This document shows, one piece after another, positions 9,358 through 19,152 of a stretch of 21,030 nucleotides of DNA. The notes under the pieces are model-generated. The model had not been told where the DNA came from and searched no databases. It worked only from the letters and a program-made list of their open reading frames with translations. Every line of letters starts with the position of its first letter. Positions within the stretch are counted from its first letter, which is position 1. Source of the DNA: Gammaproteobacteria bacterium (lineage in GTDB: Bacteria; Pseudomonadota; Gammaproteobacteria; S144-34); NCBI GenBank assembly GCA_015494165.1, contig WGBS01000102.1:1-21030 (forward strand), given 5' to 3'. A program made the position numbers and the translations under genes.

Positions 9358-9663
9358 TCAGCCCTTCATGCGGTCGAGGTCGTCCACGTTGATGCTGCCG
9401 CGGTTGCGGAACAGCACCACGAGTATGGCCAGCCCGATCGCGGCCTCCGCCGCCGCCACCGTCAGCACGAAGAAGACGAAGACCTGCCCGGTGGTGTCGC
9501 CCAGATAGCGCGCAAAGGCCACGAAGTTGGTGTTGACCGCGAGCAGCATGAGCTCGATCGCCATCAGCAGCACGATGACGTTCTTGCGGTTGAGGAACAC
9601 GCCCGCCACCGCGATGCAGAAGAGCGCCGCCCCCAGGACCAGGTAATGCGAGAGGGGGATCAT
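9358..9663 (-). CDS. nuoK: NADH-quinone oxidoreductase subunit K
   Basis: 101-residue, three-helix membrane subunit related to MrpC. The two membrane glutamates of the proton path are present: Glu37 in AIELML and Glu73 in AAEAAIG, matching E. coli Glu36 and Glu72. Its ATG overlaps the nuoJ stop in ATGA (9660-9663), so translation of the two is coupled. Confidence 0.97.
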   Translation of the reverse strand: MIPLSHYLVLGAALFCIAVAGVFLNRKNVIVLLMAIELMLLAVNTNFVAFARYLGDTTGQVFVFFVLTVAAAEAAIGLAILVVLFRNRGSINVDDLDRMKG

Positions 9664-10277
9664 CCCTCGCCCTCCCCCGCCGGCGGCAGGCGCACCAGCC
9701 GCACCCGCTCGCGGCGGCGCACCCGCACCTGCCGCGCCGGCTCCTGGCGCTTGACGTCTGGGCGGCGCCGCAGCGTGAGGGCGATCGCGGCCACGATCGC
9801 CACCAGCAGGATGAGCGCCGCCACCTCGAAGGCGTAGAGATGCTGGGTGTAGAGCGTCTCGCCGAGGGCCTTGGTGTTGCTGTAGCCCGCCCCCTGGGGC
9901 GGCGGCGCCTCCATGCGCTGCGGGCCGAAGCGCGCCGGGCCCAGCACCGAGGCCATCTCCCAGACGATGATCGCCGCCACCGCCAGCCCCAGCGGCAGGT
10001 AGCGGGCGAAGCCCGCGCGCAGCGCCGCGAGGTCGATGTCCAGCATCATGACCACGAAGAGGAACAGCACCATGACGGCGCCGACGTACACCAGCACCAA
10101 GGTCAGGGCCAGGAACTCCGCCTCCATCAGCAGCCACAGCGCCGCGCTCGTGAAGAAAGCGAGCACCAGGAAGAGCACCGAGTGCACCGGGTTGCGCGCG
10201 GTGATAACGCCGAGGGCCGCCGCCAGCAGCACGGCGCCGAAGGCGTAGAACAGGAACTCCTCGAAGCTCAGCGGCAC
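9660..10277 (-). CDS. nuoJ: NADH-quinone oxidoreductase subunit J
   Basis: 205-residue membrane subunit of complex I with five predicted helices. The conserved third-helix segment ALTLVLVYVGAVMVLFLF includes the pi-bulge region known to move during turnover in this family. A positively charged tail of about 35 residues (RRRPDVKRQE onward) extends past the last helix. The start is GTG at 10275-10277, preceded by GGAGG 5 nt upstream, 14 nt after the nuoI stop. Upstream extension of the frame into nuoI is arginine-rich shadow sequence. Confidence 0.95.
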   Translation of the reverse strand: MPLSFEEFLFYAFGAVLLAAALGVITARNPVHSVLFLVLAFFTSAALWLLMEAEFLALTLVLVYVGAVMVLFLFVVMMLDIDLAALRAGFARYLPLGLAVAAIIVWEMASVLGPARFGPQRMEAPPPQGAGYSNTKALGETLYTQHLYAFEVAALILLVAIVAAIALTLRRRPDVKRQEPARQVRVRRRERVRLVRLPPAGEGEG

Positions 10278-10291
10278 CTTCTCCTCCCGGG

Positions 10292-10780
10292 CTAGCGGTA
10301 GCGCGCATCCGCGGCGCGGTCGGCCGCGATCTGCTCCTCGTAGCGGTCGCCGATGGCGAGCAGCTTGTCCTTGGTCATGATCTGCTCGCCGCGGTGCTCG
10401 AAATGGTACTCGTAGATGCGCGTCTCGACGATGGAGTCCACGGGGCAGGCCTCCTCGCAGAAGCCGCAGAAGACGCACTTGAAGAGATCGATGTCGTAGC
10501 GCGTGGTCCGCCGCGTGCCGTCCTCTCGCGGGGCCGACTCGATAGTGATGGCGAGCGCCGGGCACACCACCTCGCACAGCTTGCAGGCGATGCAGCGCTC
10601 CTCGCCGTTGGGATAGCGGCGCAGGGCGTGCAGCCCCCGAAAGCGCGGCGACTGCGGCGTCTTCTCCTCGGGGTACTGGACCGTGATCTTGCGCGCGAAG
10701 AGGTACTTCCCCGTCAGGCGCAGGCCCATGAGCAGCTCCCAGAGGAGGAAGCTCCTGACGTAATCCAGCAGTGCTCTCAT
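10292..10780 (-). CDS. nuoI: NADH-quinone oxidoreductase subunit I
   Basis: 162-residue ferredoxin-like subunit that carries clusters N6a and N6b of the electron wire to N2. Two complete 4Fe-4S motifs are present: Cys63, Cys66, Cys69 and Cys73 in CIACKLCEVVCP, and Cys102, Cys105, Cys108 and Cys112 in CVFCGFCEEACP. The N-terminal amphipathic stretch (about 5-30) fits membrane docking onto NuoH. The ATG is 13 nt after the nuoH stop, with AGGG-rich sequence upstream. Length is standard for proteobacteria. Confidence 0.97.
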   Translation of the reverse strand: MRALLDYVRSFLLWELLMGLRLTGKYLFARKITVQYPEEKTPQSPRFRGLHALRRYPNGEERCIACKLCEVVCPALAITIESAPREDGTRRTTRYDIDLFKCVFCGFCEEACPVDSIVETRIYEYHFEHRGEQIMTKDKLLAIGDRYEEQIAADRAADARYR

Positions 10781-10793
10781 CGCCCTGCCCTCC

Positions 10794-11870
10794 TCATGCG
10801 AACCACGGCGCGAGACGGAAGTGCTGCGCGAGGCCCTCGACGAACAGCCACACGATCGTGAGCGGCAGGAAGACCTTCCAGCCGAGGCGCATGATCTGGT
10901 CGTAGCGGTAGCGCGGGAAGGTGGCGCGGAACCACAGGAAGCAGAACAGGAAGAAGGCCGTCTTGGCGAGCAGCCAGTGCATGCCGCTGCCGATCACGGC
11001 GCCCACCACCGGGACCGCGTACCAGGACTCGGGCGCCCATCCCTCGAAGGGCGAGAGCCAGCCGCCCAGGAACATCAGCGCGGTGAGCGTGGAGATCAGG
11101 ATCATGTTGGCGTACTCGGCGAGGAAGAAGACGCCGAAGGCGATCCCCGAGTACTCCACGTGGAAGCCCGCGACGATCTCCGACTCGCCCTCGGCGACGT
11201 CGAAGGGCGCGCGGTTGGTCTCGGCCACGCCCGAGATGAAATAGACGAGGAACAGGGGCAGCAGCGGCCACACGAACCAGTTGAGCGGGTTGCCCGCCTG
11301 CTTGAGCACGATCTCGCGCAGGTTGAGGCTGTCGCCCACCATGAGCACGCCGACGAGCGCGAAGCCCATGGCGATCTCGTAGGCCACCATCTGCGCCGCC
11401 GAGCGCATGGCCCCGAGCAGCGCGTACTTGGAGTTCGACGCCCAGCCGGCGACGATGATGCCGTAGACGGCGAGCGAGGTCAGCGCCAGCACGTAGAGGA
11501 GCGCCGCGTCGATGTCGGCGAGCAGCAGCCCCTCGTCGAAGGGCACCACCGCCCAGGCGGCGAGCGCCGGCCCGATGGCGAGCACCGGCGCCAGCAGGAA
11601 CAGGAAGCGGTTGGCGTTGGCCGGGACGATGATCTCCTTGCTGAGGAGCTTGAGGGCGTCGGCGATGGGCTGCAGCCAGCCGCGCGGGCCGACGCGGTTG
11701 GGCCCGATGCGCACCTGGATGTAGCCGATGATCTTGCGCTCGGCGAAGGTGAGATAGGCCACCGCCCCCATCAGCGGCAGCACGATGGCGAGGATCTTGG
11801 CCACGATCAGCGCCGGGAGCTGGATCGGCTCCGGCACCGCCGCCCACAGGTTCTGGATGGTCTCGATCAT
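10794..11870 (-). CDS. nuoH: NADH-quinone oxidoreductase subunit H
   Basis: 358-residue membrane subunit that forms the quinone tunnel with NuoB and NuoD; about eight helices. The conserved FAERK (42-46) and GPNRVGPRGWLQPIADALK loop (from about 56) line the quinone entry, and the acidic loop AETNRAPFDVAEGESE carries the carboxylates of the E-channel. The ATG follows AAGGGGG and lies 21 nt after the nuoG stop. Normal length; all visible signatures are intact. Confidence 0.97.
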   Translation of the reverse strand: MIETIQNLWAAVPEPIQLPALIVAKILAIVLPLMGAVAYLTFAERKIIGYIQVRIGPNRVGPRGWLQPIADALKLLSKEIIVPANANRFLFLLAPVLAIGPALAAWAVVPFDEGLLLADIDAALLYVLALTSLAVYGIIVAGWASNSKYALLGAMRSAAQMVAYEIAMGFALVGVLMVGDSLNLREIVLKQAGNPLNWFVWPLLPLFLVYFISGVAETNRAPFDVAEGESEIVAGFHVEYSGIAFGVFFLAEYANMILISTLTALMFLGGWLSPFEGWAPESWYAVPVVGAVIGSGMHWLLAKTAFFLFCFLWFRATFPRYRYDQIMRLGWKVFLPLTIVWLFVEGLAQHFRLAPWFA

Positions 11871-11891
11871 CGCCCCCTTCCACGCGCCCCG

Positions 11892-14264
11892 TCACCCGGC
11901 GACGATCTCGAGCGGGCCCACCGCCGGCCCCAGCCCCTCGCTGCCCGGCACGCCCGCGTGCACCAGCGCGCAGCCCTCGGCCACACGGCGGTCGAGCACG
12001 ACCTCGAGCTCCGCCTGCGTCCCGTCCTGGCGCACGCGCACCCGCGCGCCCGCCGCAAGCCCCAGGCGTGCCGCCGTGGCCGGGGCCACCCGCAGCGCCG
12101 CCTCGACGGCGAGCGGCGTCTCCTGCAGGGGCCGCGAGCGGCGCACGAGGGGGTCGACGGCATAGATCGGCACGTCGCCCACCCGCCACAGGGAGGCCGC
12201 CGTCTCGGGCAGCGCCACGGCCGCCACCGTCCCCGCGGGATCGGGGGCGGCCTCGACCGCCGCGCGCACCTCGCGCCGGATCTCGTCCGGGTCCTCGTAG
12301 CCGAAGCCCTCGAGGTCGAGGAGCGTGCCGAGCACGCGCAGGATCTTCCACGCCGGGCGCGCCTCCCCCGGCGGGCGCGCCGCCCCTTCGAAGGACTGCC
12401 AGCGCCCGTCCGCGTTGACGAAGGTGCCCGAGGTCTCGGCGAAGGCGGCGGCCGGCAGCGCCACGTGCGCCCACCGCCGCCCGGCCTCCGACAGCCAGGG
12501 CGCGATCTGGATCACGAGCTCGGCCTCGCCCAGCGCGCGCGCGGCCGCGGCCGGATTCCAGGCGTCGCGCTCGGGCTCTACGCCGAGGAGCACGTAGGCC
12601 CTGCGCGGGCGCTCGAGCATGGCACGCGCGTCCAGCCCCGCCGGCTGCGCGGGCGCGCCGCCCGGGCCGCGGTGCGGCACGGCGCCGGCGAGCCAGGCGC
12701 CGGCGGCGTTGGCGCCGAAGGGGAGCTCGGCCAGCGCCGCCCCCGAGGCCGCCGCCACGTAGCCGGCCAGCAGGCGCAGGGCCCCGAACCAGGGCGAGGC
12801 GTGCGCCTGCGCTCCCAGCACGACCAGGCCACGACCGGCCCGGCGCAGCGTGTGGGCGACCGCCGCGTGCGCCTCCTCCACCCGCGCGCCCTCGACCAGG
12901 CCCGCCACGGCCGGCGGCACGGCGATGTCGCTATGGCGCACGAGGTCGGCGGCGATCGCGGCGAGCGCCCGCACCATGCCCGGCGGGTCGGTGATCAGCC
13001 GGTGCGCCACCGGGAAGTAGAACTCGTAGTCGACCGGGTTGAGCACGGCGATCTCGGCGCCGCGCATCCCCGCCTTGCGCAGCCTGAGCCCCAGAAGCGG
13101 CTGGTCCATGCGGATGTCGGAGCCGACGAGCAGCGCGGCATCCACGCGCTCGAGCTCCGGGATGCGCATGCCGAGGCCCGGCGCGCGCCCCATGGCGGGG
13201 TCGGCGCCAAAGTCGCCCTGGCGCAGCCGGTGATCGACATTGCCGCTGCCGAGCCCGCGGGCGAGCTTCTGCGCGAGGTAGAGCTCCTCGACCGTTGCGC
13301 TCGGGGAGACGAGCACACCCACCGCATCCGGCCCGTGCGCGGCCACCACCTCGCGCAGGCGCGCCGCGGCGCGCTCGAGCGCGAGCTCCCAGTCCGCCTC
13401 CTGCAGCACGCCGCCCTCGCGCAGCAGCGGGCGCTCGAGGCGGTCGGGCCCGTAGAGGCCCTCGTAGCTGAAGCGGTCGCGGTCCGAGAGCCAGGTCTCG
13501 TTCACCTCCTCGTTGTCGTGGGGCACCACGCGCATCACGCGCCCGCGCAGGGTGTGGATGTGGATGTTGGAGCCGACAGCGTCGTGCGGGGCCACGCCCT
13601 CGTGCTGGATAAGCTCCCAGGGCCGCGCGCGGAAGCGAAAGGGCTTGGAGGTGAGCGCCCCCACCGGGCACAGGTCGATGACGTTGCCCGAGAGCTCGGA
13701 GCGCAGCGGGTGCGGCACGTAGGTGGTGATGCGCATGTGCTCCCCGCGCCCGACCGCCCCGAGCTCCTTCACGCCCGCGATCTCCTCGCCGAAGCGCACG
13801 CAGCGCGTGCAGTGGATGCAGCGCGTCATGTCGGTGGCCACCAGGGGGCCCAGGTCCGGGTCGGCCACCACGCGCTTGCGCTCGGCGAAGCGCGAGACGT
13901 CGCGCCCGTAGCCGAGGGCGAGGTCCTGGAGCTCGCACTCGCCGCCCTGGTCGCAGATGGGGCAGTCGAGCGGGTGGTTGATGAGCAGGAACTCCATGGT
14001 CGCCTTCTGCGCGGCGAGCGCCTTGGGCGAGCGCGTGTAGACCTTCATCCCGTCGGCGACCGGCGTCGCGCAGGCCGGCAAGGCCTTGGGCGCCTTCTCC
14101 ACCTCGACCAGGCACATGCGGCAGTTGGCCGCCACCGAGAGCTTGGGGTGGTAGCAGAAGCGCGGGATGCGGATGCCGTGGGCGTCCGCCACCTCGATGA
14201 GCATCTGCCCCTTGCGCGCCTTGAGGGGGCGGCCGTCGATCTCGATCGTGACCTCGTCGCTCAT
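11892..14264 (-). CDS. nuoG: NADH-quinone oxidoreductase subunit G
   Basis: 790-residue peripheral subunit. The N-terminal electron-wire domain has complete ligand sets: N1b (Cys37, Cys48, Cys51, Cys65), N5 (His97, Cys101, Cys104, Cys110) and N4 (Cys149, Cys152, Cys155, Cys199). The segment after Cys199 that holds off-path cluster N7 in E. coli and Thermus has no cysteines, so N7 is absent, as in mitochondrial-type enzymes. The remainder is the degenerate molybdopterin-oxidoreductase-like domain, which has no known catalytic role. The ATG is 19 nt after the nuoF stop; the Shine-Dalgarno is weak (GAGG or GGGG variants). Confidence 0.96.
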   Translation of the reverse strand: MSDEVTIEIDGRPLKARKGQMLIEVADAHGIRIPRFCYHPKLSVAANCRMCLVEVEKAPKALPACATPVADGMKVYTRSPKALAAQKATMEFLLINHPLDCPICDQGGECELQDLALGYGRDVSRFAERKRVVADPDLGPLVATDMTRCIHCTRCVRFGEEIAGVKELGAVGRGEHMRITTYVPHPLRSELSGNVIDLCPVGALTSKPFRFRARPWELIQHEGVAPHDAVGSNIHIHTLRGRVMRVVPHDNEEVNETWLSDRDRFSYEGLYGPDRLERPLLREGGVLQEADWELALERAAARLREVVAAHGPDAVGVLVSPSATVEELYLAQKLARGLGSGNVDHRLRQGDFGADPAMGRAPGLGMRIPELERVDAALLVGSDIRMDQPLLGLRLRKAGMRGAEIAVLNPVDYEFYFPVAHRLITDPPGMVRALAAIAADLVRHSDIAVPPAVAGLVEGARVEEAHAAVAHTLRRAGRGLVVLGAQAHASPWFGALRLLAGYVAAASGAALAELPFGANAAGAWLAGAVPHRGPGGAPAQPAGLDARAMLERPRRAYVLLGVEPERDAWNPAAAARALGEAELVIQIAPWLSEAGRRWAHVALPAAAFAETSGTFVNADGRWQSFEGAARPPGEARPAWKILRVLGTLLDLEGFGYEDPDEIRREVRAAVEAAPDPAGTVAAVALPETAASLWRVGDVPIYAVDPLVRRSRPLQETPLAVEAALRVAPATAARLGLAAGARVRVRQDGTQAELEVVLDRRVAEGCALVHAGVPGSEGLGPAVGPLEIVAG

Positions 14265-14283
14265 GGCCTCGCGCCCCCGCCCC

Positions 14284-15571
<1,288 letters not shown>

Positions 15572-15579
<8 letters not shown>

Positions 15580-16096
15580 CGTCGCGCTCCAGGCGGTCGA
15601 GGATCTCGTCCACCTTCTCGGGGGTGAGGTTCTCGTAGTAGACGTGGTCGATCTGCATCGCGGGCGCACCGCAGCACGCGGCCAGGCACTCCTCCTCGCG
15701 CTTGAGGTAGTAGCGCCCGTCCGGGGTGCTCTCGCCCGCCTTGATGCCCAGGCGGCGCTCGAGGTGGGCGAGGATCTCCTCGCCGCCGCGCAGCATGCAG
15801 GAGACGTTGGTGCACACCGAGATGTGGTGGCGGCCCACCGGGCGCGTCTCGAGCATGGAATAGAAGGTGGCGACCTCGTAGACCGAGATCGGCTCGAGGT
15901 CCAGGTACTCGGCCACCGCGTCCATCAGCGGCACCGTCAGGTAGCCGCCGTTGTGGTGCTGCACGATGCGCAGCGCCGCCAGCACCGCGGAACGGCGCCG
16001 CTCCGGCGGGTAGCGCCGCACCCAGTCGTCGATCTCGGCCCGGACCTTCTCGTCCAGCACCACGCGCCCCGCGCCCGCGTCCCGCGCCGCGCTCAC
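15572..16096 (-). CDS. nuoE: NADH-quinone oxidoreductase subunit E
   Basis: 174-residue thioredoxin-like ferredoxin subunit that partners NuoF. The N1a 2Fe-2S ligands are Cys95 and Cys100 (CTNVSC) and Cys137 and Cys141 (CLAAC). The conserved YEVATFYSML lies at 73-82. The start is GTG overlapping the nuoD stop in GTGA (16093-16096), with GGGGAG 8 nt upstream. The first 14 residues are Ala/Gly-rich and variable. A GTG 11 codons in is possible but less well placed. Confidence 0.95.
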
Positions 16097-17346
16097 CGGT
16101 CGATCTCCCCGAAGACGATGTCCTGCGTGCCGATGATGGCCACCACGTCGGCGAGCATGTGCCCGCGCGCCATCTCGTCCATGGCCGACAGGTGCGCGAA
16201 GCCGGGCGCGCGGATCTTGAGGCGATAGGGCTTGTTGGCCCCGTCCGAGACGATGTAGATGCCGAACTCCCCCTTCGGGTGCTCGACGGCGGCGTAGGCC
16301 TCGCCCTCGGGCACGCAGTAGCCCTCGCTGAAGAGCTTGAAGTGGTGGATGAGCGCCTCCATGTCGCGCTTCATCTCCTCGCGCGGGGGCGGCGCCACCT
16401 TGTGGTCGTCGACCATCACCGGCCCGGGATTGGCGCGCAGCCAGTCTATGCACTGGCGGATGATGCGGTTCGACTGGCGCATCTCCTCGATGCGCACCAG
16501 GTAGCGGTCGTAGCAGTCGCCGTTGCTGCCGACGGGGATGTCGAAATCCAGGCGGTCGTAGACCTCGTAGGGCTGCTTCTTGCGCAGGTCCCAGGCGATG
16601 CCCGAGCCTCGCAGCATGGGCCCCGAGAAGCCGAGCGCCAGCGCGCGCTCCGGCGGCACCACGCCGATGCCCACCGTGCGCTGCTTCCAGATGCGGTTGT
16701 CCGTGAGCAGCGTCTCGTACTCGTCCACGCGCTTGGGGAAGCGCTCGGTGAAGCGCTCGAGGAAGTCGAGCAGCGAGCCCTCGCGCTCGGCGTTGAGCCT
16801 GCGCACCTCGCGCTCGCTGCGCCACTTCGAGGGCCGGTACTTGGGCATCTCCTCCGGCAGGTCCCGGTAGACGCCGCCGGGGCGGTAGTAGGTCGCGTGC
16901 ATGCGCGCGCCCGAGACCGCCTCGTAGCAGTCCATGAGGTCCTCGCGCTCGCGGAAGCAGTAGAGGAAGACCGTCATGGCGCCGATGTCGAGCGCGTGCG
17001 AGCCCAGCCACAGCAGGTGGTTGAGGATGCGCGTGACCTCGTCGAACATCACGCGGATGTACTGGGCGCGGATGGGCGGCTCGATGCCGAGCAGCTTCTC
17101 GATGGCGAGCACGTAGGCGTGCTCGTTGCACATCATGGACACGTAGTCGAGGCGGTCCATGTAGCCGATCGAATGGTTGAAGGGCTTGCTCTCGGCGAGC
17201 TTCTCGGTGGCGCGGTGCAGCAGCCCGATATGCGGCTCGGCGCGCTCGATGACCTCGCCGTCCATCTCCAGCACCAGGCGCAGCACGCCGTGGGCCGAGG
17301 GGTGCTGGGGCCCGAAGTTGAGCGTGAAGTTGCGGATCTCGGGCAC
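16093..17346 (-). CDS. nuoD: NADH-quinone oxidoreductase subunit D
   Basis: 417-residue 49-kDa-type subunit that forms the quinone head-group site with NuoB; derived from hydrogenase large subunits but without Ni ligands. Quinone-site signatures are present: GPQHPSAHG (12-20) and the GYMDRLDYV segment, plus the conserved HIGLLHRATEKLAE. It is separate from nuoC, unlike the fused nuoCD of E. coli. The start is GTG at 17344-17346, 2 nt after the nuoC stop, with GAGGAGG 7 nt upstream. Confidence 0.97.
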   Translation of the reverse strand: MPEIRNFTLNFGPQHPSAHGVLRLVLEMDGEVIERAEPHIGLLHRATEKLAESKPFNHSIGYMDRLDYVSMMCNEHAYVLAIEKLLGIEPPIRAQYIRVMFDEVTRILNHLLWLGSHALDIGAMTVFLYCFREREDLMDCYEAVSGARMHATYYRPGGVYRDLPEEMPKYRPSKWRSEREVRRLNAEREGSLLDFLERFTERFPKRVDEYETLLTDNRIWKQRTVGIGVVPPERALALGFSGPMLRGSGIAWDLRKKQPYEVYDRLDFDIPVGSNGDCYDRYLVRIEEMRQSNRIIRQCIDWLRANPGPVMVDDHKVAPPPREEMKRDMEALIHHFKLFSEGYCVPEGEAYAAVEHPKGEFGIYIVSDGANKPYRLKIRAPGFAHLSAMDEMARGHMLADVVAIIGTQDIVFGEIDR

Positions 17347-17348
17347 GC

Positions 17349-18044
17349 TCAGGCCTCCTCGCCGGCGGCGCCCCCGGCGCGCGCGCAATGCGGGTCGCGC
17401 CGAATCACGCGCGGGGTGTTGACGCGCGGCTCGATGCTCACCGGCTCGTAGACCACGCGGCCGCGCTCCGGGTCGTAGCGCACCTCCACGTGGCCGCTGA
17501 GCGGGAAGTCCTTGCGGAAGGGATGCCCCACGAAGCCGTAGTCGGTGAGGATGCGCCGCAGGTCCGGGTGCCCCTCGAAGACGATGCCGAACAGGTCGAA
17601 GGCCTCGCGCTCGTACCAGTTGGCCGAAGGCCACACGCCCGTCACCGTGGGCACCACCGGGAACTCGTCGTCCGGCGCGAACACCCGCAGGCGCAGCCGC
17701 CGGTTGTGCGTCACCGAGAGCAGGTGGTAGACCACCGCGAAGCGCGGCCCTTTCCAGCGCGGCCCCTCGTCCGCCTCGCGCCCACGGCCGCGGCTGAAGC
17801 CGGTGGCGCTCGCCTCCGTGGTCTCCCAGTCGGTCTCTCCATAGGCGAGGTAGTCGACCCCGCACAGGTCCATGAGCTGCTCGAAGCGCAGCTCGGGCTC
17901 GTCGCGCAGCGCCGTGCACACCTCGACGAGGCGCTCGGGCGCGATCTCGGCCGTGACCTCGCCGAGGGCCACCTTGCAGGCGCGCACCGCCTCCCCGAAG
18001 CGCCCGCGGATGCGCTCGGCCAGCTTGTCGGCAGCCCCGGTCAC
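17349..18044 (-). CDS. nuoC: NADH-quinone oxidoreductase subunit C
   Basis: 231-residue 30-kDa-type peripheral subunit. The family signature is intact: WYEREAFDLFGI, FEGHPDLRRILTDYGF and GHPFRKDFPLSG. A polar insertion before the VVYHLLSV strand (ETTEASATGFSRG and the following charged residues) is of a kind I recall from beta- and gammaproteobacterial homologues. The start is taken as GTG at 18042-18044, with GGGGA about 10 nt upstream and 17 nt after the nuoB stop. The frame stays open further upstream but encodes only nuoB shadow. Confidence 0.95.
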   Translation of the reverse strand: MTGAADKLAERIRGRFGEAVRACKVALGEVTAEIAPERLVEVCTALRDEPELRFEQLMDLCGVDYLAYGETDWETTEASATGFSRGRGREADEGPRWKGPRFAVVYHLLSVTHNRRLRLRVFAPDDEFPVVPTVTGVWPSANWYEREAFDLFGIVFEGHPDLRRILTDYGFVGHPFRKDFPLSGHVEVRYDPERGRVVYEPVSIEPRVNTPRVIRRDPHCARAGGAAGEEA

Positions 18045-18061
18045 GGTGCGGAGGTCCCCTT

Positions 18062-18544
18062 TCAGGCGCGCTCGAGGGTCGCGCGCCGGCGGATCTTGTT
18101 CTGAAGCTGCAGGATGCCGTAGAGCAGCGCCTCGGCCGTCGGCGGGCAGCCCGGCACGTAGATGTCCACGGGCACGATGCGGTCGCAGCCGCGCACCACC
18201 GAGTAGGAGTAGTGGTAGTAGCCGCCGCCGTTGGCGCACGAGCCCATGGAGATCACCCAGCGCGGCTCCGCCATCTGGTCGTAGACCTTGCGCAGCGCCG
18301 GCGCCATCTTGTTGCACAGCGTGCCGGCGACGATCATCACGTCGGACTGGCGCGGGCTCGGGCGGAAGACCACGCCGAAGCGGTCGAGGTCGTAGCGCGA
18401 GGCCGCCGCGTGCATCATCTCGACCGCGCAGCAGGCGAGCCCGAAGGTCATGGGCCAGAGCGAGCCCGTGCGCGCCCAGCTCAGCAGGTGCTCGGCGGTG
18501 GTCGTGGTGACGCCGCCCTCGCGCAGCAGGTGCTCTACTCCCAT
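18062..18544 (-). CDS. nuoB: NADH-quinone oxidoreductase subunit B
   Basis: 160-residue subunit carrying the terminal cluster N2, next to the quinone site. The ligands are Cys38 and Cys39 (the tandem ACC), Cys103 (GSCANGGG) and Cys133 (PGCPP). The start MGVEHLL is chosen over longer options because the upstream frame only shadows nuoA. The ATG overlaps the nuoA stop by 10 nt. GGGGG inside nuoA can serve as Shine-Dalgarno. Normal length for the 14-gene operon type. Confidence 0.97.
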   Translation of the reverse strand: MGVEHLLREGGVTTTTAEHLLSWARTGSLWPMTFGLACCAVEMMHAAASRYDLDRFGVVFRPSPRQSDVMIVAGTLCNKMAPALRKVYDQMAEPRWVISMGSCANGGGYYHYSYSVVRGCDRIVPVDIYVPGCPPTAEALLYGILQLQNKIRRRATLERA

Positions 18545-18891
18545 TCCAGCGCCCCCTTGCGCCACTCGTAGGCGAAGCCGACCACCAGGATGCCGAGGAA
18601 GATCGCCATGGCCACCAGGCCCTCGGTGCCGATGCGGTCGAGCACCACCGCCCAGGGGAAGAGGAAGGCGATCTCGAGGTCGAAGATGATGAACAGGATG
18701 GCCACGAGGTAGTAGCGGACGTCGAACTTCATCCGCGCGTCCTCGAAGGCCTCGAAGCCGCACTCGTAGGGCGAGAGCTTCTCGGGGTCGGGGCGGCGCG
18801 GCCCGAGAACGAAGCCGGCCATCAGCGGGAGCACCCCGAAACCGGCGCCGATCGCCAGGAACAGCAGGATCGGCAGATAGCTCTCGAGCAT
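18535..18891 (-). CDS. nuoA: NADH-quinone oxidoreductase subunit A
   Basis: 118-residue, three-helix membrane subunit and first gene of the nuo operon. The conserved SPYECGFE loop (with the cysteine of the conformational switch region) and FDVRYYLVAILFIIFDLE are present. The ATG at 18889-18891 is preferred over the adjacent in-frame GTG (18892-18894), because the Shine-Dalgarno GGAGG (18896-18900) would abut the GTG. The spacing to ATG (4 nt) is short but workable. The sigma-70-type promoter at 18980-19009 lies about 90 nt upstream. Confidence 0.96.
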   Translation of the reverse strand: MLESYLPILLFLAIGAGFGVLPLMAGFVLGPRRPDPEKLSPYECGFEAFEDARMKFDVRYYLVAILFIIFDLEIAFLFPWAVVLDRIGTEGLVAMAIFLGILVVGFAYEWRKGALEWE

Positions 18892-18979
18892 CACTCCTCC
18901 CCCGGGCCGCGGGCGCTGGTTGTTGGACGTTTTCCGCCTGGGGCCATGGGCCGGCGTCGCCTTGGCACCGATTCGCCGC

Positions 18980-19009
18980 AGTCTACGGGCCGCGCGCGCG
19001 CAGTGTCAA
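18980..19009 (-). promoter_or_regulatory. Sigma-70-type promoter of the nuo operon
   Basis: The minus strand carries a perfect -35 TTGACA (19004-19009), an 18-nt spacer dominated by CG repeats, and -10 TAGACT (18980-18985). The predicted start is near 18973, giving a leader of about 80 nt to the nuoA ATG. It is the best sigma-70-type match I noticed and is correctly placed upstream of the 14-gene operon. An AT-rich block lies further upstream at 19048-19067. Confidence 0.75.
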
Positions 19010-19047
19010 GCAAGCGCACGGCACAAAAGCCCTTCGGAAACAACGAC

Positions 19048-19067
19048 ATAAGTCTTCATTATTTTTT
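19048..19067. promoter_or_regulatory. AT-rich block in the nuo/SDR divergent intergenic region
   Basis: This 20-bp block has only three G/C bases, in a window of about 70% GC, and ends in a run of six T on the plus strand. It contains the inverted repeat ATAA-N7-TTAT. It lies about 75-95 bp upstream of the predicted nuo start and about 85 bp upstream of the SDR ATG. That suits a regulator-binding or intrinsically bent site shared by two divergent promoters. No known operator consensus fits well. Confidence 0.4.
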
Positions 19068-19137
19068 CTGCCCCCATAAGCGCACACCCGCTCGGCGCCG
19101 GGCCTCCCACCCCAGCGAGCCGCGCCCATAACGCGCC

Positions 19138-19143
19138 TATAAT
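19138..19143 (+). promoter_or_regulatory. Consensus -10 box for the SDR gene (leaderless transcript likely)
   Basis: A perfect TATAAT ends 9 nt before the SDR ATG at 19153, so transcription would begin at about 19150-19152, at or just before the start codon. No recognisable -35 is found 16-19 nt upstream and no Shine-Dalgarno precedes the ATG. Together these suggest a leaderless mRNA. Confidence 0.5.
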
Positions 19144-19152
19144 GCGCGCGCC

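Noticed and set aside
18963..18978. Plus-strand TGGCAC as a second sigma-54 promoter towards the SDR gene
   Set aside because: The GC element is one base too close and the TT is missing, and the SDR ATG is about 175 bp away behind a better TATAAT.
19006..19077. Short minus-strand ORF of 23 codons upstream of nuoA, ending in the nuo -35 box
   Set aside because: It could be imagined as a leader peptide, but it lies upstream of the nuo promoter, has no convincing promoter of its own and no family resemblance.
18895..19152. tRNA gene upstream of nuoA, as found near nuo in some gammaproteobacteria
   Set aside because: No cloverleaf, T-arm GTTCGA-like motif or CCA end could be found in this region on either strand.
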